Shown here one piece after another: positions 11,519-23,555 of a stretch of DNA of 64,000 nt (positions are counted from its first letter, which is position 1; every line of letters begins with the position of its first letter). This stretch comes from Symbiodinium microadriaticum (taxonomy: Eukaryota > Sar > Dinophyceae > Suessiales > Symbiodiniaceae). Made by a program: the position numbers and the translations under genes. The DNA is taken from contig LSRX01000126.1 in the NCBI GenBank assembly GCA_001939145.1, positions 921,846-985,845 of the forward strand. The letters run 5' to 3'. Below the pieces are notes generated by a model, which saw only the letters and a list, made by a program, of their open reading frames with translations, was not told where the DNA came from and did no database searches.

Positions 11519-11973
11519 CTGAGGGCATGCAGATCACATAAGTGCCCAATTACCAATTACAAATTACAGGATCAGCAAGAGTTTAGGGTTTCGGGTTTAG
11601 AGTTGAGGGTCTAGGGTTTCGCATTTGGAGTTAGGGTGGAGAGTTTAGGACCTATAGGGTTTAGGGTTGCTTAGCAAGAGCCTTGAACGTCCGTGGATAA
11701 CTATACGGTTGCATCTTCCTCACAACGGCTTCGAAACCAATATAGAGCCTCATCCTTGCAGCCTTAAGCCCGTTACCCACATCCGGAGCCCAAAGTTCGG
11801 CTTGGCCTCTGGGTTTGGATTTCAGCTTTGTATCCGAATCCAACACCCTCCGTCCTGAATGGTCTCTTCGAACTCGTACTGCAGCCTCGGTGCCGACGCA
11901 AGCGTCAAACATGGTCTTTTCATAAAATGGCCGCTCTCGAGAGCCTCTAAACACCCAAACCGATGCGGTAGTA

Positions 11974-12294
11974 GTGAGAAGGGTCATTTACACACATGGT
12001 GCGACCCTTGCAGAACATGTTGCAGCCCCCTACCGAGCTGGACAGGGACGGGCCTTGACTTCACAAGCAGCTGCTGGGGCTATGAATGCAGCCCTCGACC
12101 CTGCTTGCGAACTCCTTGGACCGCCCCCAAAAAACCCGAATACTAGTTTCCTGAAGGCCCAAATCCTTACACACTGGAAGCCGAACCTTCAAGACCATCC
12201 AGACACTCTGAAAGCTTTACAGTGCAGCGAAGTCGCTCATCGAAGGCTTGGCAAAGCTCCGTCACAAATCGACACACATCGTACTCCTGAGTAG
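11974..12294 (+). CDS. Open frame of 106 codons, unrecognised
   Basis: ATG-like start region at 11974. The Ala-rich middle (AAPYRAGQGRALTSQAAAGA) and no family match make this a weak call. The opposite strand is also open in part of the interval. Confidence 0.25.
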   Translation: MRRVIYTHGATLAEHVAAPYRAGQGRALTSQAAAGAMNAALDPACELLGPPPKNPNTSFLKAQILTHWKPNLQDHPDTLKALQCSEVAHRRLGKAPSQIDTHRTPE

Positions 12295-12308
12295 GTTGAA
12301 GGGGGATA

Positions 12309-12642
12309 ATGATAACGGTTCATGCTGATGGTTTCTTTTTGGGGGTTGCGGGGTGTAGGAAAGGGCAACACATGATTTCCGAATGCTCGGAGCCGACTCC
12401 CGACGGCACTGAATCCTCATTCGTGGTGACTCCTGGGCTGTCGATTTGTCGGGGATTTCCTCGGCGCTCGGCTCATTGCTCTTTCCACCCCCAGTTTCCC
12501 AACCCCCGTCGCAATGCAAACCCACAGCACCAAAATCATGTTGAGCGGTTGAGATGTAAGAGTTCAGAAACTTAAGATACGGCTTTGGTGCTCCCGCTCG
12601 GACAATCCAGGCGAGGCATGTGGCCTTGAGTCGGCTGAGTGA
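12309..12642 (+). CDS. Small two-exon model, unrecognised
   Basis: ATG at 12309; exon to 12555 ending GAGAT|GTAAGAG; 55-nt intron 12556-12610 ending CAATCCAG; exon 12611-12642 to TGA in phase. Its intron 3' end (CTCGGACAATCCAG|GCGAGG) resembles the dispersed repeat listed in the findings, which weakens the gene reading. Confidence 0.25.
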
Positions 12643-13051
12643 AACTACTGCTTGGTAAAATGGGAATTGGCGAGCAACAATCGCCGACATGCAGCTCATT
12701 TCGTGTCCCAAAAAACCTGTATCGTAGGATACCTAGTTCAGGACATCGTACCGCGTGCATTTTGTGCTTGTGCACGGTGTCGCTTAGCCAAATGCTTTCG
12801 GTTCAGGCCACAAACAGTACCAGCTCTTATCAGCCAAGATGCATGGCCGGCACGGAAGGCTTCGTTGCAAGGCTTCCCTGTACATGCGGCCTGCCATCAT
12901 CAAGGCTTCTAGAATGAATCCGAAGCCACGAAAGCTAACTCCAGCACAGAGGACTTGAGACTGCACACATGTGCAAACAAAACACCACAGCTTGTGGATC
13001 AGGTCCGCATCAGTCTCCACTCATGTCTTCAATCCCAAATCCGCAGATCAC

Positions 13052-13123
13052 CAGCGATTCGACCGGCCTTGCTGGCAGAGCGCCCGAAGTCGATCAGCTG
13101 GACCTTGGTCGTTGGTTGATGCT
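13052..13123 (-). CDS. Kinase-like exon with LIDFGRS
   Basis: The minus-strand frame between TAAACAG (13124) and G|GTGATCTG (13051) encodes TTKVQLIDFGRSASKAGRIA. Hydrophobic-x-LIDFGRS matches the magnesium-binding DFG loop of protein kinases, and LIDFGRS is typical of Bub1-type kinases (family knowledge). No HRD catalytic loop was found nearby. The plus strand of the same interval also has an exon-shaped frame (13047-13125, ending CTCT|GTTTAGGC), so the strand is not certain. Confidence 0.4.
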
Positions 13124-13201
13124 CTGTTTAGGCTTTTTAGGCTTTTTTTCCCGGGTTTAGGGTTTCGGGTTTAGGGCTCTAGGGCTGAAGAGTCGATATG
13201 T

Positions 13202-13298
13202 TCAAGCTTCAAGCATGGGCCTCAGCTTAGCGCGGCCACCTTTGGGCAGAAAACTCGCTTCGGCCCGAGGCGCTGCCGGCTTCGACTCCACGTCCGTC
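13202..13298 (-). CDS. Exon-like segment upstream of the kinase-like exon
   Basis: After CTTGGACCAG the frame encodes TDVESKPAAPRAEASFLPKG then GRAKLRPMLEA before TGA at 13202. A GC donor (GAA|GCTTGAAC) just before the stop would place a short intron, with C-rich telomere-like 3' half, before 13123. The role is unknown. Confidence 0.35.
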
Positions 13299-15534
13299 CT
13301 GGTCCAAGTGTATTTGATTAGGGTTCACGTAGGGTTCCGGGGTTTACGATTCAGGCTGCGGTACTTGAGCTTAGTTTTGGATGTGAGCTTGGAGTATCAT
13401 ACGACCCGTCAGAGTCACATACAATCGCATCGACAAGGAGTAGATGTCTAGCATTCTGAGTCGAGGTCATCAAGGTCCTTTCGTTGTCCAGGATCCAGGG
13501 TCTAACTATACAAGCTATTGAGTTTTGGGTAAAGCTTTCGCAAAGAGGAGCTTGCCAGTCTGATTAACCCCCTTCAGAAGACGAACGCACCAGAAAAGGA
13601 TCATCGACAGTGTGGGAAGAACACCAATCATAACGGCCACTGTCACCTTCACAATCCAGTCTGCAACGATGATCGCACTACTCATGCAGAGGTTGGGGGG
13701 CAAACACGTCGAATTTCTCTCTCCTTCAGGTACACAAACCCATGAGCCGAACCCCACTATGCGCAGTCAGCGTGGGGAACAAACGCGCAATAGACTCGAC
13801 ACCGAGATCTGAAAGCAACAGCAGCAAGAGAGAACACATACTGGTGGAAATCTGCTTTATTCATGCCCACACCCGTCGAAGCCAGCAGGACTTGGACTCA
13901 TGTTGGTGTTCCAGAGTGTGTCGGTGGAGGATAGTATAGAAGCCTAACTAGCTCGTCTGGTGTTCGGGGAGTTTTACATTCTGACTGTATTACGGGATCC
14001 TGAGACATGCTATTGGAGGTTGAGGGTTCGGGGTGCGACATTTCCTGGTCTGAGGCTCCACAAACCCCATAATTTGAGAGAGAAGCGAAGCTGCGGGGAC
14101 AGGGAGCATAAACAACCGACCGGAGCATACTTGTACAGATCACGTAGGTCCACGCCGTATTTCTGAAACCATCTAACGTTCCCGGTCCCAAGCCCCTGGG
14201 CATCAACGCTGAAGTGTCTGAATAATTTGGGCGCTCCGTAACATCGCTAAAAGCCGCTAAAGCCGCTAAAGAAAGCGCAAGGCTGCAGAATGCAAAAGCA
14301 TATGCAGCAAAGATGCAGGCCAGCGTTGTTTAAGTGCAGGTCACCTTTGCAAAGGCGAGCTTCACTGCGATTTTCTAGAAAAGCGGCTTGCTAGAAGATC
14401 ACATTGATCGCGTTCGATAGGGTTCAGGTTCGGTTTGGGAACTTTGGGAACCATGAACACGGGACACCAAATCACAAGATCCATACAGGGACCTTAGCCT
14501 CTCAGGGACTCTTCAACGAGTTTGGGAAACGCTTTAGTTGGGAGAGCCTCCCAAACGCCGCCACCCTGCATGCTCCCAGCCCTGCCCATTGAATCGAAAT
14601 TAAAGCCCTAAACCCTGAACCCTACATCTTAAAATAAACCCTGACCTATACATCCTAAACCCATCCTTGAGGACGGGGGTCGACAACCCATACTTGCTGA
14701 AAACCATTGTGTGCCGCCTCTCTAGCTTGACAAGCACTCTAAGAGCAAGCCACTGTAAGACTATCTAACCAGGTGCACAAATTCCACTTTTGCAATCGCC
14801 GATCCTCTCCTGAGCCGCCGACAAGTACTCCCGCCCGAAACACTTGACTGACACCTGAAACCTGGACTCGTCGCAAGCCTTAGGGAGGCAAAGCGGCCGT
14901 GAACCAGCCCTGCATCGAAGAGGTCTTGAAAGGCTCGCACCATGGCCGAGCCGATCCTGGCTGGGACTGTTTTCGGAGCCCCAAACTTGCCGGGTTCAGG
15001 GGACAGGGCTTCCTGGATAGTTTTAAGGGCCTATTAGGGGTGTAGCTTTGGGGCCGAAAGTGACACAAGCTCGAGTCGACAGTCTAGGATTCTCGGATTC
15101 GCTTGGCTTGGTTCCTTTTTGGCAGCGTCGTCGGGTGTAGGGGTCGAGGTTTGCAGTCATCTCTGACGGAGGAATGAATTCCGATAGCACATTGCACAGC
15201 ACAAGGGTGATGATGCTATCAAAGCTCCTATCTCCGCACACCAAAATATGGCATGACATGCTTGGTTTTGCTTTGTTTTATGTGTGGATTTGGCACTTTG
15301 GGGATACAGGCTTGCTGTCAGTATGTTTCGGGCGATGGCTTAAAGTCAAAATACAAGACTCTGTGGTTCACTGGTCAGAAGCGTGTGTTGGTCCCGGCAA
15401 GCTGCAGCAGTCAACCTGACTGTCGCCACAATCAACACCTCCAAAATGCTCCAAAACCTGACCCTGAAACCCATCAAACCCGCAGAAAAGCCGAGCCAAA
15501 GCCCTCAAACGTAAGCTTCAAACCCGATGACTAC

Positions 15535-15604
15535 CGAGGCACCCTTTCGCCACAGCAGCATCCGGAGGTGACAAGCCATGTCGCAGTCCGCGACAGCCTT
15601 TGGC
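15535..15604 (-). CDS. Exon-like island, unrecognised
   Basis: Between AGCCCTGACAG (15605) and CTCG|GTAGTCATCGGGTTTG (15534) the frame encodes AKGCRGLRHGLSPPDAAVAK. C-rich words lie left (15460-15525) and G-rich words right (15655-15700). Confidence 0.4.
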
Positions 15605-16837
15605 CTGTCAGGGCTCGTCGGGGTCTAAGGCTGTACTCTTGAAGAGGAAATATACAGGGCTTAGGGCTCAGGGATTGCAGTGGTTTGGTATTTATAGTAT
15701 GTAACGAGAACGGCTAACGTGGGTTCAGAAGTTTCGAGTTTGAGAATTATGAGACCTGGGTGGCATGAGCTTCTCAAGAGTTTCTCTTGGTCCTGCTGGA
15801 GCCAAACGGAACATGAGGGTTCAGCGTTTAGGGCATAGGGTTTTTTGGCTCCGAGCTTTTACGCCCCCACCTCGTTGTTCCAACTAAACAACTTCGGAAT
15901 TCTAGATTCTAGAGGATCAAATTAAACCCCTCAGCCAGGTGACGCAAAGAACACCGTGGAGTGTGTTCGTGATGCGCTCCATCCGGATGCCTGCATGGCT
16001 GCCACGACGACCCCCACAACACACCACAGGAATATCTCATTAAAGCTTGGGGTTGGCGGGCCCAGGTTGTCAGGACTTCGGATTCGCTGCGCAAGAAAGG
16101 CGGCTTCCCGTGTGAGGAACATGAGCTTCAAGAACCAAGTTGATGAGGTCGGCAGGGCACAAGGCTTCCGAGCTGGATCTGCAGCTACGTAGGGACAAAG
16201 GTCTGGATGTATTGAGAAATCACCCTGAACTGGAACGTAAAGGATGCAGGCATTACTAAGCAAAGTTCGGCAATACCCAGCTGTCTGGTTTGCAGGTAGT
16301 TGAAAAGTTGCGAACACTTGCGGCTCGCTGATTGCATAAGGCTAAGACGGATGAAGTGCGCACATCTTGCTCCCAGATCGCCTCGGCCCAGACCACATTA
16401 AGCCTGGAAGCTAGCAATATAACAACTCCAAATCCCACACTCAACTACTTGTAGCAAACCAAACTCTTTAACGCTTTAGGGGCCAAGGTGGAATGGCAAC
16501 AATTCAGCGACCTCGTTTTGCGGCAACCGGCACCCTACATTCAAGGCTTAAGATACACCCCAGCAGCAGTGAACAGCCATAATCCCGAAGCCATGCCAAA
16601 ACCAGTCAACGAATCTGAGCAAGGATCTAATGCATAGAGGTCTGAAAAATTAAGCTGCTTCTCGTGCTCTATGCCATATACTTATGTAAGGGAGCGCCCC
16701 AGGAAATCGTATTACTGACTATTGTTGCAGGCTTCTAACTATCTGACTATCTACCTATCTATCTATCTGCTTATGTGTCGAAATTTTTGATCGACCCAAA
16801 CTGCAAACCATTCTTTCCAGATCCGCCAGGACACAGT

Positions 16838-17109
16838 AAAGCTCACCCCCAGGCACACAGCAAGGGCCATCCAGAGAAATCGGGGACGGTGCCAGGTTCG
16901 CGGAAGCAAATGCCCGGCAGAGGTCGTACCTTGTCTTAGACAGGGATGCATGTGTGCATGCGATTTGCTTTCTGCAGCATGAACATGTGGGCGGGAACAT
17001 TTCTAGACTTGTCACAAGCCGGAACCCTTCAAAGTTCAGAGCATACCCAGACTTCGAAACAGCACCGTCAGCTGTAGCAAGGATGCTCCTTTTTGGCAAA
17101 GTCGTCTAG
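16838..17109 (+). CDS. Open frame without start codon, possible exon
   Basis: Ninety codons are open from after TAA at 16835 to TAG at 17109, e.g. RQRSYLVLDRDACVHAICFL and RNPSKFRAYPDFETAP. A possible acceptor is CTCACCCCCAG at 16854. There is no domain call. A minus-strand frame over 16755-16951 with one membrane-like segment is the competing reading. Confidence 0.35.
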
Positions 17110-17651
17110 CATGACTTTGGCGACCTCGCCTGTCTCCTCAAGCATGCAACAGTGACAGCAGCCCTACACCCTTTGCAGACTTAACCCGTGAGGCTCGGCA
17201 TGTAAGCTTGAGTCAGGACGTACATGTTAAACACGGGAGACATCCCCTTCAAGGTACATCCGCTCCCTGAAGCCATTGAGTGCTAAGTGGGTCAGGTAGA
17301 GTTCCAGGACGTGCAGCTAAGAACGAGCGCATGGCATAGAACACATGCGCACCACACACCAAAGTGAAGACTCCAGCCCTGCACCTCGAAAGCCTTCCCA
17401 CAGAACGCACCGTATCCTGAATCGCTACACCGAGGAATCAACGCTCCAAACCAAGAACCCCCCCTCTCTTAAAGCAAAAGCAACAACACTTCTTCACTGC
17501 ATTCACCTCGGGGACTAGAATGGGTAGTGTTCTAGCTTCAGGCTTCCTCTAAGGATATTGCATAAGGTATGCTGCGCTTTGGGGGTTGATTTCTCAGGGT
17601 CTCTCGGGCAGGTAGGTGCCATGCAAGTAGGAAAAAGCCCTCGGAGGAGCC

Positions 17652-17875
17652 ATGAGTCAATGTGCCCTGACCAACACAAGCATCCGCAGACACCAAGACC
17701 TTTACGAAGCCAGAAACTTTTGGATTCTCCTTAAATGCAACTTGCTATTTTTCGGTTCCTCCTCGAGGAAAACCGTGCCGATGAAACCGCTGCCCAAGAC
17801 CCGTAGAGCGCCGGTAGGGCAGAGTATTCTTGGCAATCACAGGGTGGCTGTAGGGAGAAGTTCGGGAGAAGCGGC
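17652..17875 (+). CDS. Possible first exon ending at a telomere-like donor
   Basis: ATG at 17652 (GCCATGAGTC) opens 75 codons (MSQCALTNTSIRRHQDLYEA...) up to GCGGC|GTTTAGAGTTTTGGG. C-rich sequence lies left (17440-17500) and G-rich right (17876-17945). No family is recognised. Confidence 0.4.
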
Positions 17876-18546
17876 GTTTAGAGTTTTGGGTCTGGGACCA
17901 TTCAGGATTCAGATTTGGGGTTTTATTAAGGTTTGGGTTTTCGGAGATAATCGTAGCGTGTGTGGAATGAGAGTTTCGCACGATGCCAGACGTCAGCACG
18001 TGATTTCAATCAGAGTCTGTTTAGTTACAGTGAAGCTTCTCTAAAGGAAACTACAGGTGGGGAGTTTAGCGTATATAGGGCTTCTATAAGGCTTATATAT
18101 GGTATATAGACCTTATATAAGGCTCCTATAACGGCAACTACCCACCTGAAAATGTCCTAGACTTCTGAAGCGGTGGCTGTGCTTGGGATTGAGATATACG
18201 TAACACTCAGCCTGCTCAATTAATCCTTAAGCTTGGCCTGTGAGTGACGCATGAGCTCAGCCAAAACCTCACTTCAGTGCCATGGTCCCCTGGTACCAAT
18301 CTCGCTCACTCATATACTGCAAAAAACACCGCAACAGCACCCTACATAAATGCGATGTTTATGCTTATGCTCATGTTTGCAGATGTTTTTTTTATCTATA
18401 CTTCTACCTTCAAGTAGGCATGTATTGCCATCCATTCGCGTGAAGAGGTGTTCATATTCCTGCGAGGCATATTTCGAGTAAAAGCTGTATCGTGCAATGC
18501 TGACAGCGCTATCAAAACCGTCGTATCTTAACCCCACACCCACCCC
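17876..18546. other. Non-coding: G-rich telomere words and TATATAAGG-type repeats
   Basis: 17876-17945 is TTTAGGG-like. 18060-18130 repeats CTTATATAAGG/CTATAAGG units. A minus-strand frame at 18412-18540 ending GAAG|GTAGAAGT is open, but it has only splice-site support. Confidence 0.5.
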
Positions 18547-18963
18547 NNNNNNNNNNNNNNNNNNNNNNNNNNNNNNNNNNNNNNNNNNNNNNNNNNNNNN
18601 NNNNNNNNNNNNNNNNNNNNNNNNNNNNNNNNNNNNNNNNNNNNNNNNNNNNNNNNNNNNNNNNNNNNNNNNNNNNNNNNNNNNNNNNNNNNNNNNNNNN
18701 NNNNNNNNNNNNNNNNNNNNNNNNNNNNNNNNNNNNNNNNNNNNNNNNNNNNNNNNNNNNNNNNNNNNNNNNNNNNNNNNNNNNNNNNNNNNNNNNNNNN
18801 NNNNNNNNNNNNNNNNNNNNNNNNNNNNNNNNNNNNNNNNNNNNNNNNNNNNNNNNNNNNNNNNNNNNNNNNNNNNNNNNNNNNNNNNNNNNNNNNNNNN
18901 NNNNNNNNNNNNNNNNNNNNNNNNNNNNNNNNNNNNNNNNNNNNNNNNNNNNNNNNNNNNNNN
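18547..18963. other. Assembly gap (N)
   Basis: 417 N bases. The gap ends exactly in a CA repeat, so the array probably caused the break. Confidence 0.99.
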
Positions 18964-19186
18964 ACACACACACACACACAGACACACACACACACACACA
19001 GACACACACAGACACACACACACACACACACAGACACACACAGACACACACAGACACACACACACACACAGACAAACAAACAAACACACACACACACACA
19101 AGCAAACACACACACACACACACACACGCACAAACAAACACACACACACACACACAAGCAAACACACACACAAACACACACACACC
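18964..19186. repeat. CA microsatellite with CAGA and CAAA interruptions
   Basis: Compound (CA)n with CAGACA and CAAACA units. Its true length is unknown because of the adjacent gap. Confidence 0.97.
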
Positions 19187-19605
19187 TCGAATTACGAAGA
19201 TTGTGACTATGCGCCGGGTAGAACACCAATCTGATGGAGGCAAAGCAGCGAGGAAGGTGACAGCGCCGCCACGGCACGTACCGGATCGAACGCGTGCTCC
19301 TCCATCCTGGACATCTTAGGCTTCACGTTTACGGTCTAGGTGGTTCCTGCTAGCTTTCTAGTGCGGCTCTTTGTTAGGTGTTGAGGTCGGTGTTCAGTCC
19401 CTCCTGCCCGCAGGGTGCAGGGCTAAAAAGCAAAAGTTATGGAGCACATGGCCTCTGAAGTACACGGGCTGTAGTGCCGAGGTCTATATGGACATTGGAA
19501 TGTTAAGGCTCGCAGGGTGGGCAACTAAGGGTCTTGGGTCCATGACTTTCTAGGGACACTTGCGGCATCAGGAAGTTGTATCGGCTTTCCGGAACATTGC
19601 CATGA

Positions 19606-20014
19606 GCAGCAGTTGCCACACTACCGATATCAGCTCTCATAAACAGGCCATTAGTAACATGCAGGCGCCTCTGCTCCTACGACAAAAAAAACAGGGAGCA
19701 GGGTGTAGGCAGCTTCTCAGAGCCCTCTAAACCCGAAACCGACCTTCAATCGCTTTCAATCCTCAAGGATACGATCGTTCAGGCCCTTACGGTAAGTGGA
19801 CTGTGCATTAGTATTATTATCATTATCATTATCATTATGATTATTATCATTATTATTATTGTTATTATTATAGGGTCTCAGTAGAGGATCCTCGGCCCCC
19901 AAACCCCACGAACATGGCAAACATCTGCAGCTTCGCAACACATCTGCGGCCATTCGTGCGAGGCGGAGATCCGAAACAGGCTTCCTGCAGCGCCAAGAGC
20001 AAAACAAAACCTAA
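19606..20014 (+). CDS. Two-exon model with an ATT/ATC array inside its intron
   Basis: The frame is open from 19606 to CTTACG|GTAAGTGG at 19791. The intron 19792-19873 consists largely of ATT/ATC repeat and ends TTATTATAG; the frame resumes in phase at 19874 and stops at 20014. The junction reads QSLSILKDTIVQALT then GLSRGSSAPKPHEHG. Support is a consensus donor plus phase. A competing minus-strand frame at 19503-19676 has a T-rich acceptor. Function unknown. Confidence 0.4.
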
Positions 20015-20153
20015 AAACCGAAATCCCGAACGCCCATAGATTTCGAACCCCAGGATCGGTGACAGCGCTTTGGGATGCGGTCTGAAGGGTTGCATCGCGC
20101 TAGCAAAGTCACTCGTTCTGGACGGTTCGGAGCCTATGCGAACAAGTTTGCGG

Positions 20154-20637
20154 CTACAAGGGTTTCTCCAACGGTACTACCGGGGTCCTTTGCTGACGGC
20201 AGTTGCTTCCGGGAAATTGGGCAAAGCTTGTGCCCCCTACAATGACATTGTAACGGTGAGCCAACATGGCAGGCAAGTTAAGGGACTTTGATTGCGCGAA
20301 GAATGAAGCAACACTGCCGTCCCAGCAGTGGCTACCAGTTTGGGGTCTGTTGGAACCTCTGCTTCACAACTTGATTCTTCATCCTTTGCTTGTGCGCCTT
20401 CGATACACTCCCACAGAGAAAGACGAAAATCCATAGTCACTTGCCACGGGACCACTCCGTCAACTGGGCTCCGGGCCCGCTGCAGGAGGCTCGCAAGCGA
20501 AGCAGTGCGAGAACCGCAGAGGGGATTCCTGGAAAAAAAAATCTTGAGAGGAGCTGGAGCTTTCGGGCATAGAACGTGGCTTCAGGGCTTAGGATACCTT
20601 CCAGGCATCTGGGCCCGAACCTTAACCTCAAGAGGTA
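20154..20637 (-). CDS. Three-exon model, unrecognised
   Basis: Exons 20576-20637, 20287-20528 and 20154-20236, joined by introns of 47 nt (ending in nine T then CCAG) and 50 nt, all in phase, to a TAG stop. The middle exon encodes VVPWQVTMDFRLSLWECIEG and EDEESSCEAEVPTD-like acidic sequence. It converges with the model ending at 20014. The T-rich acceptor at 20529 is the best single signal. No family is recognised. Confidence 0.4.
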
Positions 20638-20802
20638 CTAAGGCCCTAGGTATTTCGGATTCATTAGGTTCGAGCGCTGCTGACGACATATCTCTGCATG
20701 GAGACCCCTGAAACTCCAAACCGTTGAACTCCAATTGGGGCCCTAAGCTTCAGAAACCCCTGAAGCGAACAAACTCCAAACTCTGCAACGATGTATGACT
20801 GT

Positions 20803-21135
20803 ACATGTAGATAGATAGATCGATAGGTAGATAGATAGATGGATGGATGGAAGGAAGGATGGATAGATGGATGGATGGATGGATGGATGGACAGGTGCAC
20901 ACATGTATATGCACATATATATATATATATATGTTTGTGTGTATACATACGTACATATATACATACGTACATACATGCATGCATGCATGTATGCATCCAT
21001 ACATACATATGTATATATACATGTTTATATATATATATATATAAACATAAATACATACATATATATATATACACATACATATCTACATATACATATATGT
21101 ATACACACACATATATATATATATGTACATTTATT
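20803..21135. repeat. Compound GATA/GATG/TA/CATA/GCAT microsatellite
   Basis: Ordered blocks: GATA, GGAT, TA, ACAT, GCAT, TA, CATA. It produces several Met/Asp/Tyr/Thr low-complexity frames that are not genes. Confidence 0.97.
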
Positions 21136-22350
21136 GTTGCATGAGTGGGAGGGAGAGAGACACGTATGTGGACACACTACTTGTGTAACAAGGACGACCC
21201 GAACGCTCCAACAAAGCCAAAGCCACGAGCTTCGACAAGCTTCCCGGAGGCCCGATCGCGATACTTCACAACCTGGGCCTGTCAAGAGCTGTCCTTTTCA
21301 AACGGGTTCCGTCTTTCAAAGAGCTGTGGGGTTGAGGGCTTTGAGGTCTAACATAGGGCGGGTGGCTTACTGGGTAGGGTTCTGGGCGGCGCATTACGCA
21401 ATGCGGGATCCTTACCAAGTTCTATATCACATTACAAACGCATGGTCGCTATAAGCGGATGTTCATACTGTGCCAATTATCCAATCCTCTGCATGACAGG
21501 ACTTCCATTCCGGGGGACTATGATGATAGTCTGGTTTGGATCCGTGAAAATATCCTGAAGAGGGACCACCTGGGCCGTTGTTGTGTAAGGCCTTGTAGCG
21601 TCGTCTGGAGCTTCAGATTTGGAACTTTGAGGGTTTATGGCTCATCATACTCTTTTGGTAAGGGGTCTACAATCGGGTGTGAAAGGGTTTGCGGTTTGAG
21701 CTTTAGGGTGTGTAGGGTTTACAGGGATTCGGTTAGGATTTCGCCGCTAATGCTTGACTTTCGAGCAGCCAGTCCCAGCTAGACGCTGTTTATGTCATAG
21801 ATTAGATCACTTGTTTTCGGCCAAGCGCGAAGGAAGATGTCGTGTAGGGGGAAGGAAGGACCAGAGCGTGCTACAGGTCGCAGCAGACGTTGCTGGAGAG
21901 TCAGGGCTCAGCTTGCGCCGTGCACCTTTAAGTTCGGCGCATATCTTCTAGGACCTACTAGGAGTCCGCAAGCCCCATACACACGTGCAAACTTCAGGCT
22001 TGAGTCAAGGGATTGTTTAGGATCAACTGCTTGAACCTGAGGCGCGGTACTGAGAGGTGTGTGAACTCGTGTCTGGCCGTAGGTGTTGCGGAGATAGGAA
22101 GCCGGAGCTGAGTAACTGGACGAGGGTGTGGCGTGTAGTAGGCTACACGCATTTAGCACGGAGCAAACGGCTCCGTCCGCAAGCTGTGCACCATACACTT
22201 AGTCGATAGAAGCTCTTGAAGTTTCGCGGGATAGACGGCATATAATTATATTGGTCCACAAACCCTAAACCCCCTTTTTTTGAGCAGGGGCTGCAGCGCT
22301 CTTTGCCCTGTTCCGTCAGCTACCGCAATGTTTGCAACGGCTGATCTGGG
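21136..22350. other. No supported gene; TTTAGGG-like words at 21625-21745
   Basis: Several short frames on both strands have no recognisable content. A possible 64-nt plus-strand exon (LFALFRQLPQCLQRL) sits at 22287-22350 after TTTTTTTGAGCAG and just before the telomere tract. Confidence 0.45.
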
Positions 22351-22434
22351 ACCCTAAACCCTAAACCGCTACCCTAAACCCGACCCCTAAATCCCTAAAC
22401 CTCTAAACCCCTATAAACCCTATAAGCCCTAAGC
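22351..22434. repeat. CCCTAAA tract
   Basis: About nine CCCTAAA-like units with single-base changes, ending directly at the exon-like island at 22435. Confidence 0.9.
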
Positions 22435-22527
22435 TTTCGGAGGCCCGCCGGCCTGGATGGCCTTTGAGTGGCTCAACGTGGTCTCGATCCGCTGGCGCGT
22501 CAGCCGCTTGCGGTCGTCGCTGATCCT
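22435..22527 (-). CDS. Exon-like island, Lys/Arg-rich
   Basis: After GCTGCCCAG the frame encodes RISDDRKRLTRQRIETTLSH then SKAIQAGGPPKA. The exon ends at GCTTAGGG (GC-type donor) or earlier at ATCCAG|GCCGGC. The last 12 bases before that, ATCCAGGCCGGC, recur at the end of the island at 27602. Unrecognised. Confidence 0.5.
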
Positions 22528-23124
22528 CTGGGCAGCTTTGTGTCAGAGACTGCAAACAGCGAGGGCTGCGAAATCTGGAGTCGAAAATCTTCAGCCGACA
22601 GTTTGGGAAATCGCAAAACAAGCCGGCTCTAGCTGGAAAGGCGCTGGGGCATTTCAGGGTTCGGGCGTCTCGCGCACGAGGGTGGGAAGGTCGCCGAATA
22701 CCGACATTTGATTGCAGCCTTGTCTTCCATCAGGGGTACCGGCTCGCGGGTCTATCGAGCTCGGGTCAGTGCTACGGCTGCTACGGCTGAGGGTTGAAGG
22801 CTTTGAAAGCTATGGGTTGAAGGGTCAGAGGCTTTGGCTTAAGGCATTTGGAGTTGCTCCAAACAGGAACATGCGAAGTTCAATCCTCTTTCTGAGATGC
22901 TCCTTACGGCAAAATCTCATGTTCATCTAAGGGTACCTTCCCAAGTGAACACTAAAGCCCCGTAACCTTGACCCTAAGCCTCAAACAAGTGAACCCTACC
23001 CCTACACCCTCAACACCTGAACCCTAACCCGAAGTCAACCCCGCATACTCGAGGCTGCCGAGCAACAGAGGCACTGAGTCCAGCTTGGACGGCAGAACCT
23101 GTCAGGGAACCACAGCAACAAAGA

Positions 23125-23376
23125 GTGCAGGAGTTTCAATTGCAAAAACCGAAGAACCTTTGTGGATGGTTCACAATGCCAGTTCCGGATCCCAAGCCAG
23201 ACATCATCTGCATAATCTATCATAATCTGCCACATAGCTCGACAACCTCACTCGAGAAGTGTCATGTTGCCATAGAGTATAGGGCCCAGGGGGTGGTTAT
23301 GCAGCAACGTAAAAAACAAAAACAAGTGTATGCTGTAAAGGTGGCCTATAAACAGGGGAACAGGTTTTCATGTTGA
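23125..23376 (+). CDS. Open frame of 83 codons, unrecognised
   Basis: Encodes e.g. EYRAQGVVMQQRKKQKQVYA and stops at 23376. There is no splice or domain evidence. C-rich telomere words flank it at 22940-23035 and 23425-23540. Confidence 0.2.
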   Translation: MQEFQLQKPKNLCGWFTMPVPDPKPDIICIIYHNLPHSSTTSLEKCHVAIEYRAQGVVMQQRKKQKQVYAVKVAYKQGNRFSC

Positions 23377-23555
23377 GCCAGCTGCCACAGCCCACATACG
23401 AGGGCAATACCTTTGTAAATTGCAAACCCCAAACTGAAAAAGCCTTAAGCTCCAGAGCCCTGAATCCTTAACATCCTCAAACTTCAAGGTCGCTAAAACC
23501 CATGAAGCCCTGCAACCCCTAGCTCCCTAAAGCTCTACAACAACTCCCAAAATAC

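Noticed and set aside
13515-13757. Minus frame with two membrane-like helices
   Set aside because: The plus strand of the same interval is an open His/Asn-rich frame, the expected mirror of hydrophobic codons. With no homology either could be a shadow, so neither was listed.
16755-17099. Minus frame of 114 codons
   Set aside because: The plus strand is open over the same stretch with a better-placed stop. Kept only as an alternative to the plus entry.
20839-21454. Several 85-195 codon frames
   Set aside because: Generated by GATG/TA/CATA microsatellites.
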